The position numbers and the translations under genes were made by a program. Positions 25,691-38,751 of a stretch of DNA of 64,000 bases are shown here, piece by piece; the stretch's first letter is position 1; every line of letters begins with the position of its first letter. The stretch is taken from NCBI RefSeq assembly GCF_036898095.1, contig NC_090761.1, positions 44,780,486-44,844,485 on the forward strand, written 5' to 3'. The notes under the pieces were generated by a model, which saw only the letters and a program-made list of their open reading frames with translations, was not told the DNA's origin and ran no database searches. This DNA is from Palaemon carinicauda. Taxonomy: Eukaryota > Arthropoda > Malacostraca > Decapoda > Palaemonidae.

Positions 25691-25976
25691 ATATGTCTCA
25701 AGTAGAGATATTTTTCTTGGGATATGAACTGATGTCTTGTTCGTGTTCGTCATGGCGTGCATTCCGAAAATTATCCGTGAGTTGCTTCATCATCATGGTT
25801 AAGCAGAGGAACATCCTGTGCTGCCTTTATTAACTATAACTGATTCATAGGTATATTTGTCGTGTAATTAGATTCTTTCTTCTTCCTCAGTGTAATATTC
25901 ATTATTTGTAAAGTTTTTGTAACAATTTGAGGGCTTACTAAACTGGATTTTTTTTGTGGTATAATCAATGTGTGTG

Positions 25977-26123
<147 letters not shown>

Positions 26124-26272
26124 CTATACCTATTTTTTGAGGGTAACCTTCAAATAGGGCCACTTTGTCAAGTCACTCCACCGTCATCACGCAAACCAAG
26201 GTGAAACGGGTAATAACGAGGTTTATTTGTGGTGATATTTTGTTCACTTGTAAATTCCTAACTCTACAAGTT

Positions 26273-26275
<3 letters not shown>

Positions 26276-26350
<75 letters not shown>
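26276..26350 (+). repeat. (CT)n array
   Basis: About 36 uninterrupted CT units. Confidence 0.98.
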
Positions 26351-26353
<3 letters not shown>

Positions 26354-26617
26354 TTTGTGGATATATACAATTTCAATCAGCATATTGTCTAATATAGTTA
26401 ATGTATAAATGAAAATTCATTTATTTCGTTTTTTTTTTCTTTTTTTTTCTTTTCTTCCGAGGGCACTTCTCATCAAGTACTTTTTTCTTGGGTTTTTCAC
26501 CCCTTCGAATTCCATTGAATCGCCTACCTTTGCAAGATTTTTCGTGAATTTGCTTGTCATCCATTTCCTTAAAATCCAAGGTCTTCCTTTGAAGGTTCTT
26601 AAACTTTTGTATATGCT

Positions 26618-26619
<2 letters not shown>

Positions 26620-26671
<52 letters not shown>
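26620..26671 (+). repeat. (AT)n array
   Basis: About 26 TA units. The 148-codon frame running across it (26409-26855) is not supported as a gene: it consists of T-rich DNA and the array. Confidence 0.95.
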
Positions 26672-26673
<2 letters not shown>

Positions 26674-27240
26674 AAATCATTTACATAAATGTGCTTTTAG
26701 AAAATAGTGAATTTGAACGGATGGAATTTGACAAGAATTTTGACGGAGCTCTCGGCTTCTTTGAGCATCTAGCTTTGGGTAAAGAATCGGCCAATTTCTT
26801 CAAGATTTTCCCGTATAAAAGAAAATTAATTCTTGTGGTATGGTATGAATTGTAAGATAAAAACAAGAGTTGCCGCAGGCTCTTTGTAAGGCTCTTGGTC
26901 GTGATTCAGGCGCCTGCAATTAGAGGAGTCCAATGTTTGTTCGTGTCGTGTTGACTTTGCCTTAAGGGTAATCCAGTTGTATCCTGTTGCATTTGGTTCT
27001 GGATTGTTAGTGATCGTAGGATTGTATGATCTGTGTAAGTTTTCACTTATTATGCTATGTTTTCAAGTATGTATTGACGTCTGATGTGTTTACTGATGTA
27101 GTTGTATATTCGATAGAAATTGCCTTGTCAATACATGCAAGTGTTTATTTTGTATTTCACGCCAATAAAAATCAGTTTAAAGGCAAGGTACTTCCGTCTA
27201 TTCAAGTATCGAGATGTTTTCGTTGTAAGGTGTTATATAG

Positions 27241-27294
27241 TTTCTTGTTTATTGCTTCCTGTTTTCTTATGTCATTTACAGTACAGGTAAGGTC
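27241..27294 (+). promoter_or_regulatory. Candidate ratchet site or 5-nt microexon
   Basis: A long T/C-rich stretch ends CATTTACAG, followed by TACAG|GTAAGG. Read one way, the AG at 27285-27286 is fused to a donor (recursive site). Read another, acceptor 27281 and donor 27287 bracket a 5-nt microexon. It lies 1.9 kb upstream of the spectrin exon. Confidence 0.2.
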
Positions 27295-27940
27295 GTAACG
27301 GACTTAATGACTTACGGTCGTATACCTGACAGATATTGTGCTTATGGGAATACTTATACAGTTTATTATACAGTATATTTCATTCCAGCGAGTTTAAATG
27401 TCGTTGCTTATTACTTTAAGTATTGGTGCCTAACGGCCATTGGGATTTCCGTTTGGTGTTAGGGAAACGAAAACTCCTTCCTCCCTACTACCGTAATTGT
27501 AATTGAGTGGTGGGTCTTAATTAGGTTCACTAGTAATTTGTTTTCCAATTCTGAAAGATCTTCGTCAAAGTCTTTGTTTTGGACTGGTTACATTTGATTT
27601 GATTTGAATAAAGTCTTTAATATTTGGCTTCGTTTGTTGGTTATAACTCATCAAGGCAGTTGAGATTATTAATTTGAAATAAATTTAAGACAATGTGATG
27701 ACACGACGCAGTATGAATAACGGGAAAAGGCGAAGGTTTTATTTTGATATTCTTTTTATTATTTTTCTTTAAGTCAAATCAAAGAGCGGATATGTTATAC
27801 CCTGCAGCAGTCTCTTCAGTGAAAGTCTCGTATTACTTCGCTGTTAATTATGCTTATCCGGGTTGACGATGTGATCAGTACACACGTTTGTTTGGATTTT
27901 CGTTTCTGTATTACTTTTATAAAGGCTTAGTAGAATGACG

Positions 27941-27941
<1 letters not shown>

Positions 27942-27990
<49 letters not shown>

Positions 27991-28013
27991 CTCTCTCTCT
28001 CTCACACACACAA
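27942..28013 (+). repeat. (CT)n then (CA)n array
   Basis: CT units with one CCCC interruption, then five CA units. Confidence 0.96.
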
Positions 28014-29142
28014 GGTTTTATACCTAACATGAGGTACCTTCCTAGAAGAGCATTAAAAGTGACTCCTTGTGCTATAAAACTCAAGCTCACAAAAGGCTCA
28101 TCAGCAACGCTTCGAACCCCATAACCACACAGCAAAGTTTAACCCCATCCCGCGCACACACTTGCTCTTCCAGAATATCAAGGCCCTTCTTTTTCATTAC
28201 AAAATAGCTTTTGAGCTATTCCTCGTGCTGAGCTGTCAGTAATGAGATCGGTGGTTCACCCCCTGCTTACTACCCCTAATCAATCCTTCTGTTAAGGGGT
28301 ACTGGCAGTGCTTGAAAATCTCCATAGGGCTTTCAACCAGTATTAATGTTACGACTGTATGAAATTAATACTAGATATGTCTGATTTTATTTCGCTATTT
28401 AATTCTGTGGTTAGCTGATTTGTAAGATACATTCAATCTCGCAGATCTTGTCTTTGCTTCAAAAGTAATAGTATCGTGTGTAATTCATTTCATAGGTAGG
28501 TGAATTTGCATGTCCCCATCGTATTTGAATCTTCTCAAGTTAGTCCTTGGAAGTGATTTATTCCTATTTATTTGAATTATTCAAAGAGTGACGCGCTTGT
28601 TTGTTGCGTAAGCTGGACACGTGGTTATGACTAATTCAGTACATGAACTTATATTTTTATGAAACATACTGCATTTCATTTATGCTTGATCATAAATTTT
28701 TAAAATCTTTTACCCATCTGCTATTCTATTTTATTGTTATAATTATATTCAAATATGGTTTTATCTATACATTTTATATAAAAGAGATTTGTGTGAATTG
28801 TTCGTGGCGTAAAGACTATAGATTAAGTGGAATGCTGCTTGTGGTCCTAGGCGTGGCGACAGGTGGGAAATAAGGGTAGCATAATTAGCTTTGGTGGTGT
28901 GAAGTTCACCTGGACTCTGCTCCACACCTACTAGGTTACCGGAAATGTTTAAGGCAATTGGCATAATGGCGATATTCGACGGATGTTACGAAATATTTCT
29001 CGGAATTTGGTTTTGTTATTCCCACTTCATTACTTGGTCGTAGATTTTAGAAGTAAATATTATTTATTAATGGAGGTACTGTAGTTAATATGTAATTTAT
29101 TTCAAGAATATTCTCTAGTTTGTGATTTATTTCAAGAATATT
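28014..29142. other. Intron just upstream of the spectrin exon
   Basis: No repeat or second exon is recognised. It contains the small duplication at 29097-29142. Confidence 0.6.
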
Positions 29143-29184
29143 CAGTATCAGTTTTCATTTATTTTATTTTTATTTCTCCATCAG
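29143..29184 (+). promoter_or_regulatory. 3' splice site of the spectrin-repeat exon
   Basis: A T-rich tract (TTTTATTTTTATTTCTCCATCAG) leads to AG at 29183-29184. Just upstream, a roughly 28-bp direct duplication (TTTATTTCAAGAATATTC twice, about 29097-29142) lies where the branch point would be. The branch point may therefore be duplicated. Confidence 0.7.
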
Positions 29185-29601
29185 ATCCTGCTGAAAGACA
29201 TCGAGGCACATGGTCCAGTGTTAAAGAGCGTATTGCGACAATACGAACGCATAGCAGCTGCTACAGTTGCATCCAACCAAGCACAGGAACCTACGTCAGA
29301 AGATCTACCAACGTCAAAACCAAAAGCGCCTCTTGAAGACGCTTCAGAAACCAACGCCACTAACACCACCACCTCTTCCTCTTCACTTGAACCATCCACT
29401 ACCAAAACCTCTAACCCAAATTCCAACACCACCGGAACCACATCCTCAGCCACCAACAGCAGCGGCGCCCACCGGAACAGCACAAAAGAAAGCAGCAATA
29501 TTCCGAGGAAGGCTCGCAGTTTGGAAAAACGGTGGCATCAAATATACCTGCGGTCGCTGGAGTGGCACTACTACTTGGAAGGTGTCATCGCTAATTTCAA
29601 G
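29185..29601 (+). CDS. Internal exon of a spectrin-repeat protein, nesprin/klarsicht-like
   Basis: Seen: the exon is preceded by a pyrimidine-rich tract ending CTCCATCAG and ends AATTTCAAG|GTAAGT, a near-consensus donor. It holds 139 codons without a stop and starts and ends in phase 0. Residues 1-32 (ILLKDIEAHGPVLKSVL...) and 110-139 (RSLEKRWHQIYLRSLEW...) look like consecutive spectrin-type helices; the second has the Trp and Leu spacing usual for such repeats. Residues about 33-108 are rich in Ser, Thr, Asn and Pro and look disordered. Known family: vertebrate nesprins have a repeat with DIE-H then SVL, followed by an L-x-RW helix; nesprins and klarsicht tether nuclei to the cytoskeleton across the outer nuclear membrane. 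Inferred: this is one exon of such a LINC gene in which the inter-helix loop has grown to about 75 residues. The NxS/T sequons probably mean nothing if the region is cytoplasmic. Another spectrin-repeat protein is possible. No neighbouring exon could be recognised. Confidence 0.72.
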
Positions 29602-29610
29602 GTAAGTTAT
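29602..29610 (+). promoter_or_regulatory. 5' splice site of the spectrin-repeat exon
   Basis: CAAG|GTAAGTTAT matches the consensus U1-binding donor almost perfectly. In-frame read-through would hit a stop at about 29623, which supports the exon end here. Confidence 0.8.
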
Positions 29611-29706
29611 GCTCTTCCGGGTTAAATTGCCTTGTGGGGTAATCTTGTTAAGGATTTCAGGGGAATTAAAAAATACGAACGCATTATAGTAACGGGAGGC
29701 AAATAT

Positions 29707-29731
29707 TTGTGTGTGTGTGTGTGTGTGTGAG
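29707..29731 (+). repeat. (GT)n array
   Basis: About 11 GT units about 105 bp after the exon donor. Confidence 0.95.
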
Positions 29732-29799
29732 TGTGAATCATTAGTCTACAGAGGCTGGTGGTTTATAGTGTGGGGCTCCTTTGGAATCAATCACTTTCT

Positions 29800-29801
<2 letters not shown>

Positions 29802-29834
<33 letters not shown>
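29802..29834 (+). repeat. (ATT)n array
   Basis: About 11 ATT units. Confidence 0.95.
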
Positions 29835-30404
29835 TTTCTAAAACGTTCCTGTGTGTGATTATTTGTTTTGAAGAGGGAGACGTTTGTCCACGCGTACCAC
29901 ACGTGTACGATCACGCCTTGATACCTGACCTGTCTCCAGCCCAATCTTGCTTAACAAGTTCTGTCGAAGCATTTTCCTTTGTGGTTATTGTGTGATGCGG
30001 TATTTCACTTCTTTTAGCAAATGGACCGCAAACATATTGTTTCACGTAATCTTATCACTGACTTGAGTAGATTATAGATGGAAAGTAGTCAGTTTTCTTG
30101 ATGTTCCGTATCTTGGTCTGATAAAATTTAGACGAAAAGTATGTTATTTCAAAAGGTTTCATTAGATTATGATATAAGTAACAATTTAATGAATCGTTTA
30201 ATATTGAATGACATGTGAAAGGAGACATTTTGTGATAGGTAACTAATATCAAACACAATCAAGGAGAAAATTATTGATCTGAGAATCATTGCCAGGGGGA
30301 AAATGATTTGGGAAAATTTTGAAAACAATATATTCTTGTACCGAACTAAATCATGAGCTTCACTCTTTCTTGTGTCTAGGTGTGCCTTTATCCTTTCAGG
30401 CATG

Positions 30405-30409
<5 letters not shown>

Positions 30410-30457
<48 letters not shown>
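30410..30457 (+). repeat. (GA)n array
   Basis: About 24 GA units. Confidence 0.97.
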
Positions 30458-30460
<3 letters not shown>

Positions 30461-30674
30461 TCCATTAATTTGGTATAAATAGCCGAGCTTCAAGGGCGTT
30501 ATCATACAGGAAAAATCATCCTTTATGTAATCACAGTTTCTAATAAATATCAACAGCTTTTTTCGTCTCGTGACGATTAATCATGCCTCTAGTTTAACTC
30601 GCCGAAGAATCCTGTATTATCCAAAAAATAATAACTTTTAGTTACTTGGACCGTGAAATGGGATAATCAGCCTT

Positions 30675-30677
<3 letters not shown>

Positions 30678-30734
<57 letters not shown>
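30678..30734 (+). repeat. (CT)n array
   Basis: About 28 CT units, followed by a T/C-rich stretch to about 31020. Confidence 0.97.
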
Positions 30735-30736
<2 letters not shown>

Positions 30737-31036
30737 CTTCCATGTCAGTCATGGATCCTACACGAGTGAGGGGAGACAGACATAGCCCCATTTTTTTGCT
30801 CTTGCTGATTTGCTACCCTCTCCTTTTTCCTCATATCCGTTTCCTCTCTTTTTCCCCTCGACTTTGTGATTTTTTCCCTCATCTCTGATCCCCTGGGCCT
30901 TCTTTTCTATTTTTTGCTTTAGTTTTTCTAGTGTCCTCTTTCTTTTGACCCTTTATTTTTTTTTAAATGTTTTGTATTCGATGATTTTTTTTTCATTTTT
31001 CTTTGAGTTTTATCTGATTTTATCGATTGTTTTTGT

Positions 31037-31038
<2 letters not shown>

Positions 31039-31114
<76 letters not shown>
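31039..31114 (+). repeat. (CT)n array
   Basis: About 37 CT units. Confidence 0.98.
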
Positions 31115-31117
<3 letters not shown>

Positions 31118-33085
31118 ATTTCGTGGTTATTGAGAAATATTCTTCTACAACTTTTCGAAACCAGTTTATAAAGTAGCTCGAAATTATTTCAGAAATGTGG
31201 AGCTTCCTCTTCTATGCAGAGCGTTTTTGTATAATAATGTATAATACCTTTTATGTACGGCAGTGTAAATAACAGAAGGTTAAATTGAAATAACTCTTGA
31301 ATATCTGGAATTCCATTTGGATCTTTGTTTATACAGAGGGATAAACCTTTATAATTGTTGGAATAATTTCTCCCACCTTTTGAATAATCTTTGGATCGAC
31401 TTGAGGCCATTTTCTTGTTGACGGAGATAAAGTTATTAGAGTTAGCCTGTGTGCGGATTTGGGGGTAATGTTCTAAATCTTATCGACCTTGAAATCAGAA
31501 TTTAAGCAATATTGCTTAGTAATCCACGAAGGATTAAGGCTGAGATTCTTGGAAAGTGTATTGTTTATTAATGGATCTGAATTTTTTTTCTCTCTCACTG
31601 GGTGGTTAAACAGGTTCCCTATTTAGTCTCGCTATTTTCGAGGTTAGTTTTTCTTGAGTGTGCTTAGCCAATGAGCTGTTGTAGTTATATTGTGTTTTAT
31701 TCATTCTTAAGATTATGCTGCTCAGTGGAATAACAGTTTTATTTCTGGTCACGGATCATTATATTAAATTGTACAAACCTTGAGCTATGTTTAGGTAATG
31801 TTTATTCTCTTTGAAAACGCTATGTATAGTTTGGCATGGATTAATGCTATATGTAATCAACGTGAATGTATTTACACGAATATACAAAAGTGTTAAGAAG
31901 GCAGAAAGCTATTTTTTTTCCTAAATGGCCAATCAAGGCAACGTGCATTGTCATCGTCAGTATTTTCTTTCCTCAATAAATGTTGAATATTTTGAAGGTA
32001 ACTAATGACCCCGGTGACTTGTTCTTTTAAAATGTGCCTCGGGAAATTCACGTTTACGATCTATTTACTTTGCTTCTAGTAATTAAAGTGTCGTAATTTT
32101 CATTCTAAAGAGAATTTTCTATTTGAATTTTTTTTCCATACGCGTAAATTATACTGTAGTTTTAATTTTACATGATACAATTTTTGTATATTGTTCATAT
32201 GTAGATCATAAAAGCCATTTAAATTGTTTGCCGTGTTTGAAGCTTTAAGGTGACGTTTTTATGTTTGGTTTGCCATTTTTTAATATACTAAATATAATTT
32301 CATATCTTAATCTTGCTCCAATTCTGTTTTAAGGAAAACTTTGCTGTTTACTTATGATTTATGAAAATTGTAGATGCTGCCACTCAAAGGATAAACTTTC
32401 AAACATTTAAAGTTGTGGCTTTTTTTCAACAATTGTGAATAGGTTTGATGATAGACTGCATCGTGATTTTCGGGTCTAGCATTTTTTTTCCTGATTTGGG
32501 TGGTGCTGTTATTAATGTTAGTTTTATACAGTTATTGCTTAAGGCATCTATGTTTAAAATTTATTATCACCATCATTGAGAGCTACTTTAGTGAGAATGC
32601 ACCTAGCTATTATCTTCGAACTAAAGTTCCAATTGTCAACAGTTTTCAGTGCTACAGCGTCATTAAGCATTGACATTTAAAATTTAATCTTTAAAGGTTT
32701 TCTGTGCAATGGGCTAAAACTTTCAGGAAGGTAATCGAAAACTGGTTCGCGTGAAGCGAACTGAAATACCTTGGCAATAAAAACTAATGAACATGTTCTG
32801 GCGAACGTGAGGAGGATATATGATTTCCATCCGACATTGGAGCTGACGGTGTAACGAATCTTTGAAACTGCAGCTCTTCAAGTGTGAGATTTTCTTGGCA
32901 GAAAGTGTGGTCGTATGAAACCGAAGATAAGGTGGTGATGCTGAGCTTTAGGTGGATAAGTCTGCAGTTATGGAAGTTATTGCATAAATTACTATTGGAT
33001 ATGATGCGATTTTTACATTTATTTTGATTTCATGTAATTAATTAGTTTGAAAATAGTTGACGTCGTTTTGTAAGGGTTAACTACT
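31115..33085. other. Plain AT-rich intron
   Basis: No arrays, recognisable repeats or coding potential. Confidence 0.6.
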
Positions 33086-33086
33086 T

Positions 33087-33152
<66 letters not shown>
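33086..33152 (+). repeat. (CT)n array with one CG interruption
   Basis: About 33 units; one unit reads CG near 33100. Confidence 0.97.
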
Positions 33153-33154
<2 letters not shown>

Positions 33155-33632
33155 CTTATTAAAATCAAATTGCTACCCAAACAGAAAACATTCCAATTTG
33201 CCTTTGTATTCGAATGTTATTCCTTTAGTGATTCTCTATAAGTGCAAGTCAATTTGGATTCAAGAGAATTACTTACTGTCCTTTTGCCCATTGTGTATAG
33301 ACGCCAGCCTGTACCTTTTGAAATAAACGGATGAATGTAGAGAGAAGCTGTGCACTGACTCCCTGTCATAATTGGCTTTAATAAGCGTGCCTTATGATCT
33401 CTTCAACTCGACTATTGCCTCCATGGATGCCTTGTTCCCTCTGGTATTCTAATGCGTAATTTGATACTCTTATCTGAGGATGCGGAATCACCAGCTCGCT
33501 TTCTTTGTATTGTTGTTTATTTTTTTATTTTTTTTTAAGATGAATACTCACTTTACATGTTGACTTCTTTTGTATGGTATAATCTTTATATATGTTTGAA
33601 TGTATAATGTATACGTGAGAGGTCGTGCGCGC

Positions 33633-33775
33633 GCGCACACATATTTCTTGGGTTGATGCATTTCACATAGTATATATTATTCTTGCAAATAGATATACGT
33701 TATTTTCTATTTTCTTCTTGGTTTGAGGCATTTTACATAGTACATAATATTTTTGAAAATAAATGCGTTATTATC
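33633..33775 (+). repeat. Tandem duplication of about 75-80 bp
   Basis: TTTCTTGGGTTGATGCATTT, CACATAGTATATATTATTCT and AAATAGATATACGTTAT are repeated, diverged, as TTCTTCTTGGTTTGAGGCAT, TTTACATAGTACATAATATT and AAATAAATGCGTTAT. Confidence 0.8.
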
Positions 33776-34755
33776 GAGTTCTTTTCATCTTTTAATATAA
33801 GAAAGGCTTTGTGAACATAAAGGGATATTACAAATAGTTTTGGTTTGCGGTAAAGAAGACCCCTTTGTTTTGTAACTTGTACTTAGGTTACAAAAAAAAT
33901 TGGGTTGTGGCTCATGTCTGGTCATACTACTTCAGGATGTGCGAATACAAAGAGAAGGATTCGTTGGCGTTCTTTTTTTATATTGATGTGTTGTTGTTAA
34001 TGATACATATTTTTTTTTCAACCAAGTGTATTTTTCTCACTTCAAATTTTTTGTGGTGTGGAGGTACACGGGAATGGTGACCTGCAAATTCGTTGCTTTG
34101 TTTTGCTTAGCGAAATACCTTGAGCTGTAAAGTTTATGTTCTTTGTTGGACCCGTCTTTGGAACCTCTTCTAGGTTGGCCGATTTTGAAAGATTTATTGC
34201 ATGTGGTGCTGTTTTATAATAGATTGAATTCATTTTTGTAATAAATAAGACTTGTGCATTAAGTAGCTCTCTTTCTCGCGCAATTTAATGAAATAACTTG
34301 GAGATTACTTGTCGAATAAGGATTATTTGGTTTTTACTTTGTGGTCATTGGCTCCTATGGATAAGAAATATCTACCAATATAGATTGTCAGAAGATTTTG
34401 TCCTTCAAGTACATTAATATTCTCTTAAAAGTTTTCATCATTGTTCATCCATAGAAATTCTTGCACATCTGATTCTTCTATCTGTGATTCCATTTTATTT
34501 TGTTTTCTCTCTCACAATTCGTTTCTAATCCATTTATTTCACGAACTATTCAAATTATTGACTTAGTGTTTATCATTATTATTGTCTAAAACACATCCGT
34601 TTATGTTTCTATTTAAGGAATATAAATCGTAAAGATTTTGAAATTGCTAGGAGTTTTATGCTTGAAGTCGTCCTTATTATGATAATACGTGAATAGCTCT
34701 GGATGTTTTAAGGAACAGATCAATGTTTTTACGCCTCTTATAAATTTCCAGTTTT

Positions 34756-34792
34756 TTTTCTCTCTCTCTCTCTCTCTCTTCCCCCCCCCCCC
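34756..34792 (+). repeat. (CT)n then C run
   Basis: About 11 CT units then about 14 C. Confidence 0.95.
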
Positions 34793-35215
34793 CGATACCA
34801 ACGGCGCCAAGGTCCAGACTTGGGTCTGAGCGGCTCTCCAATCTGTTATCCCCTCTCTCCTATATTCCGTTTCTTTAAATCCTTTCCTGTTCTCAATTAT
34901 CTTTCCGCTTATCGGTCCTATTATTCGTCACCCTCTTCCTCTCTTGTTACTCGCGATTTTTTCCTTCGTCGAGGCAGTAGCTACATTTTATTTCCATGGA
35001 TGGTGATCTCTTACCCTACATTTACCCCCCTTATTTCCCTCTAAATCTTCTCTGGCTGCTTTTGTTATCACCTAACTCCCCTCTCCTACCCTTTACCCTC
35101 CTTCCCCTAATATATAACCCCGGAATTCTCCATCCTTCCTATTATTACTATATAGGCTCTTTCTCCTCCTCCTCCTTCCTTCCCCTCTTCCATCCCTCCC
35201 ACTCGTAGAGACTAC
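34793..35215 (+). other. Strongly pyrimidine-biased stretch
   Basis: More than 400 bp of non-repetitive C/T-rich + strand (clusters such as TTACCCCCCTTATTTCCCT). Two overlapping 70-codon frames are a consequence of the bias. No gene is recognised. Confidence 0.6.
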
Positions 35216-36291
35216 CCATTTATAACCATTTCCGAGTACACGTAGTGGTGCGAAATGCGTATGTGGAATGTTGAGAACCCTCTTTCACTTTAAGGTGTTT
35301 GTGTTTTTTTGTATTTATATCTTATTTTATTTTATTGTAGTAAAAGATACATTGGACCGTTAGATAATATATCAGTCTCTCTTCTGTATCTAGTGTAACG
35401 TTGGAACGTTAAATATGTGTCTCTTATGTATCTGGTGTAGTTATCTTAGTAGATAAGAATACTGATAATGCTAATGGAAATTTCATCTTGTTCGAGGAAT
35501 TGTTTATTTCAAATCCATCAGATTTTGGGTACAATGATTGTTGTTAACTTGAGGAAAAAGAAATCTGAGTTGATCCTAATGCCCAGAGGGGTCAGTTCTC
35601 TCAAATTTCTGGGTAATATGGCCGTCTGTTTGTCACTTATTTGAAGCTTGGATTGAATGCCATTGTTATCGAAATGTCCAATTTATAACTTTATTGTTTT
35701 GCAAATTTTGATTGAAAAGTATTTCTTTGTGCTTTTATAAATTTGCGCAAGTTATGTAGGTTGAAATGTTTTTGTTCTTTGGTTGTGTTGCCCCTGCCCT
35801 TCCCTCGACCATTCCTGGTTCCTTGGTATGTGAAACCCAAACCCTCCGTCACCTCTTGACTGTATAGCATTTGACCCATACCATTGAACATAGAAGGCAG
35901 GGGAGAAGGGAGACGCGGATAATAGGATACGCATAAACATCCTTTTTCTCTGGCTACCAGACTCCTCCTCGTTACTCCTCCTTCCTCGTCGTTTTCCTTG
36001 TCACCTCTTTTCTCAGCCTTGTTTAGCCCTTTTCTGTCTTTATCTCTCTCATTCCCATTTATCAATTCACCCCATGTATTCCGTGTCATTGTGGCACTGA
36101 TATAGTTTTATCTGCCTGGATAATCGCACCCATCAGAGATTTTCGATTGCGAGTTTACTGGCAATGGCCAATGGGTGTTGTTTTTAGTTTCTCTCCCTTG
36201 AGAAGAATGTGTCGATTTAGTGACAACTTATCCAAGGATATTTATAATTATTATAGTAAGGATTATTTCGATATTGTTATTTACATTTTGT

Positions 36292-36705
<414 letters not shown>

Positions 36706-38580
36706 TGATTTTTTTTAATAATCAAGAATTCAAATGTCACTAGAAATAAAAGTTTTATGTTCCATACGTTGAAAGAAAATACAGTTGTTTCTAATTGAAA
36801 TACGTTGGTGTTTTTCCCGTTTCATTTCTCTTACTGCGCAGTGACCTTAGCGCTATTAAACTTCAATATCATTTCCACTTCGGTCACTTTTCTTGAGTTT
36901 TTACACGTGATCATTCCGCTTGGTAAACGGACCTTGTAGTAAACCTGGAATTTAAAAGGTCAACGGTTAAGGGCCAGTGAAAATTTCATACAAAATAATG
37001 TGGCATATTCATCCTTTCGAGTTGATCAAAAACAACAAGTCTGTGCATACAAGAGAAGTTTCCTTTGCTAGTAACATAAAGCCTATGACTAATAACTTAT
37101 TTGCGATATTCCATCGTTAATCATGTCGTATCAAACACATTTAGGTGTTAATCTGCTTCACATACCCCTGGTTGTGTCTCCTTTTTAGCCGACACAAAAC
37201 CAAGTCCTCAATGGAGTTTCAATTATGTTCCTACTTGGTTACTAAATAAAATCTTGGATTGCGTTCGACTGTGTTTAAGTCTTCAAGAAGAAAACTGTTC
37301 TCCCTGTCACGCTTCCATTCCTTGCAGGATCAGGAACATTTTCTCGCCGTTTAAATCTTTTCGTCTTAAACCGACTGGCTATTGTAAGATTCAAGATCTT
37401 GCAGAGTAGAGTCTGTCTTTTGTCTTAAAACTCGAGTTAAATTCAAACTCGGTCGATGTTCTGAGGGGCTTTTAGAACTCTTTCCAAACACTGCTTTCAT
37501 GTGCAATCAGTGGTTTCACTCTCATTTTCACTGGAAGTTTTTTAACCACTTTCAGCTGTTGGCTGTCTTTGTTAATTCTGACTTTTAATTTCCTTTTTTT
37601 TTATTTGTTTCTCGTTGAGCTTCAAATCACAGGGAAACGGTATTTGTAGTTATGGATACGATTCAGTGAGTTAAAACTCAATTTGTCCGTTATGTAATGT
37701 TGTTTAGTGACAAGCATTGATGCAATGCAATAGAAAACCGTCGAGTCAGATTTGATTAAAAATTATAATTGCATCTTCATGAAACGTACTCTCACGAGAT
37801 CTTGCGATCATATCAGCGATTAAACTGCATTGCTGGATAATAAGTTGACGCCGGTGACTTAGCAGCTCATATCTTTGAAAAGTGTCAACCCTGCAATTAA
37901 AATATAATTAAACCGTTACGTCACACTTAGTGGATTTCTAGAGGTTAATGATGCGGTAACAAAGGGCGCAGTGCCAGGTCACAGTCACGCCTCGTCCAGT
38001 GACCATTGTTCCAAAAGCTTTCACTCGACTACTATCAATTGCATAGACAATTCAATCCACTCGGGCGGAAAACCTACACGACATCTCCCTCCCCCCCCCC
38101 CAAGAAAAAAAAATACTTGAAGTACAGTAGCAAGCGTGAGAGCAATACGTGGTATAAGATAAGGGCGTTTTGGGAGATGAGAAGAGAAAGTTATTGAATT
38201 TTATTACCTCCATTTTCTGTTGAAAACTTGGGTCAGTGAGTGCCATGAGGGTGTGGCTAATGGAAGTGCATGATATCGAATGTCATTGAAGTCTGCAAGT
38301 CAATTAATTTTACAAAAGAAATGGGGTCGACGATTAGATTAATTTTCAAGAAAAATAAATCATTTCGAAGGTAACCCAAAGAACTTTGTTCCCCAGGGGC
38401 TTGACCACGCCAGCCTCGTTTAATTTAACGTTTGCGAAAGGTACCGTCTTTTTTGTTGTAGGGTAATTTTTTATTTGCCCGTTTTGCCAAAACTAGTGTA
38501 CGTGACCCGTTAAAAATAACGGCTATATTTTTAGTTAGATATGCACGCAAACGCTCACATATTCAACCCTTCTCACCCTC
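36706..38580. other. Plain intronic DNA
   Basis: No long arrays and no recognised exon; one short C run near 38092. Confidence 0.6.
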
Positions 38581-38669
38581 TCCTCCTTTACTAACTAGCA
38601 CACGTCAGTTTGGGCAATTTGTGGGCGATTTTCGTTTTCGAGTGGTTGCCACTCAGCGTGAAAGGAAAT

Positions 38670-38747
<78 letters not shown>
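38670..38747 (+). repeat. (CA)n then (AT)n array
   Basis: Eight CA units and about 30 AT units with one ATAATA break, directly before SINE copy B. Confidence 0.96.

Positions 38748-38751
<4 letters not shown>

Noticed and set aside
26409..26855. 148-codon frame
   Set aside because: It consists of T-rich DNA and an (AT)n array read as Phe/Leu and Tyr/Ile; no splice or start support.
35691..36089. 132-codon minus-strand frame
   Set aside because: Arises from pyrimidine-biased DNA on the + strand; Lys/Glu/Arg-rich low-complexity product with no family signature.
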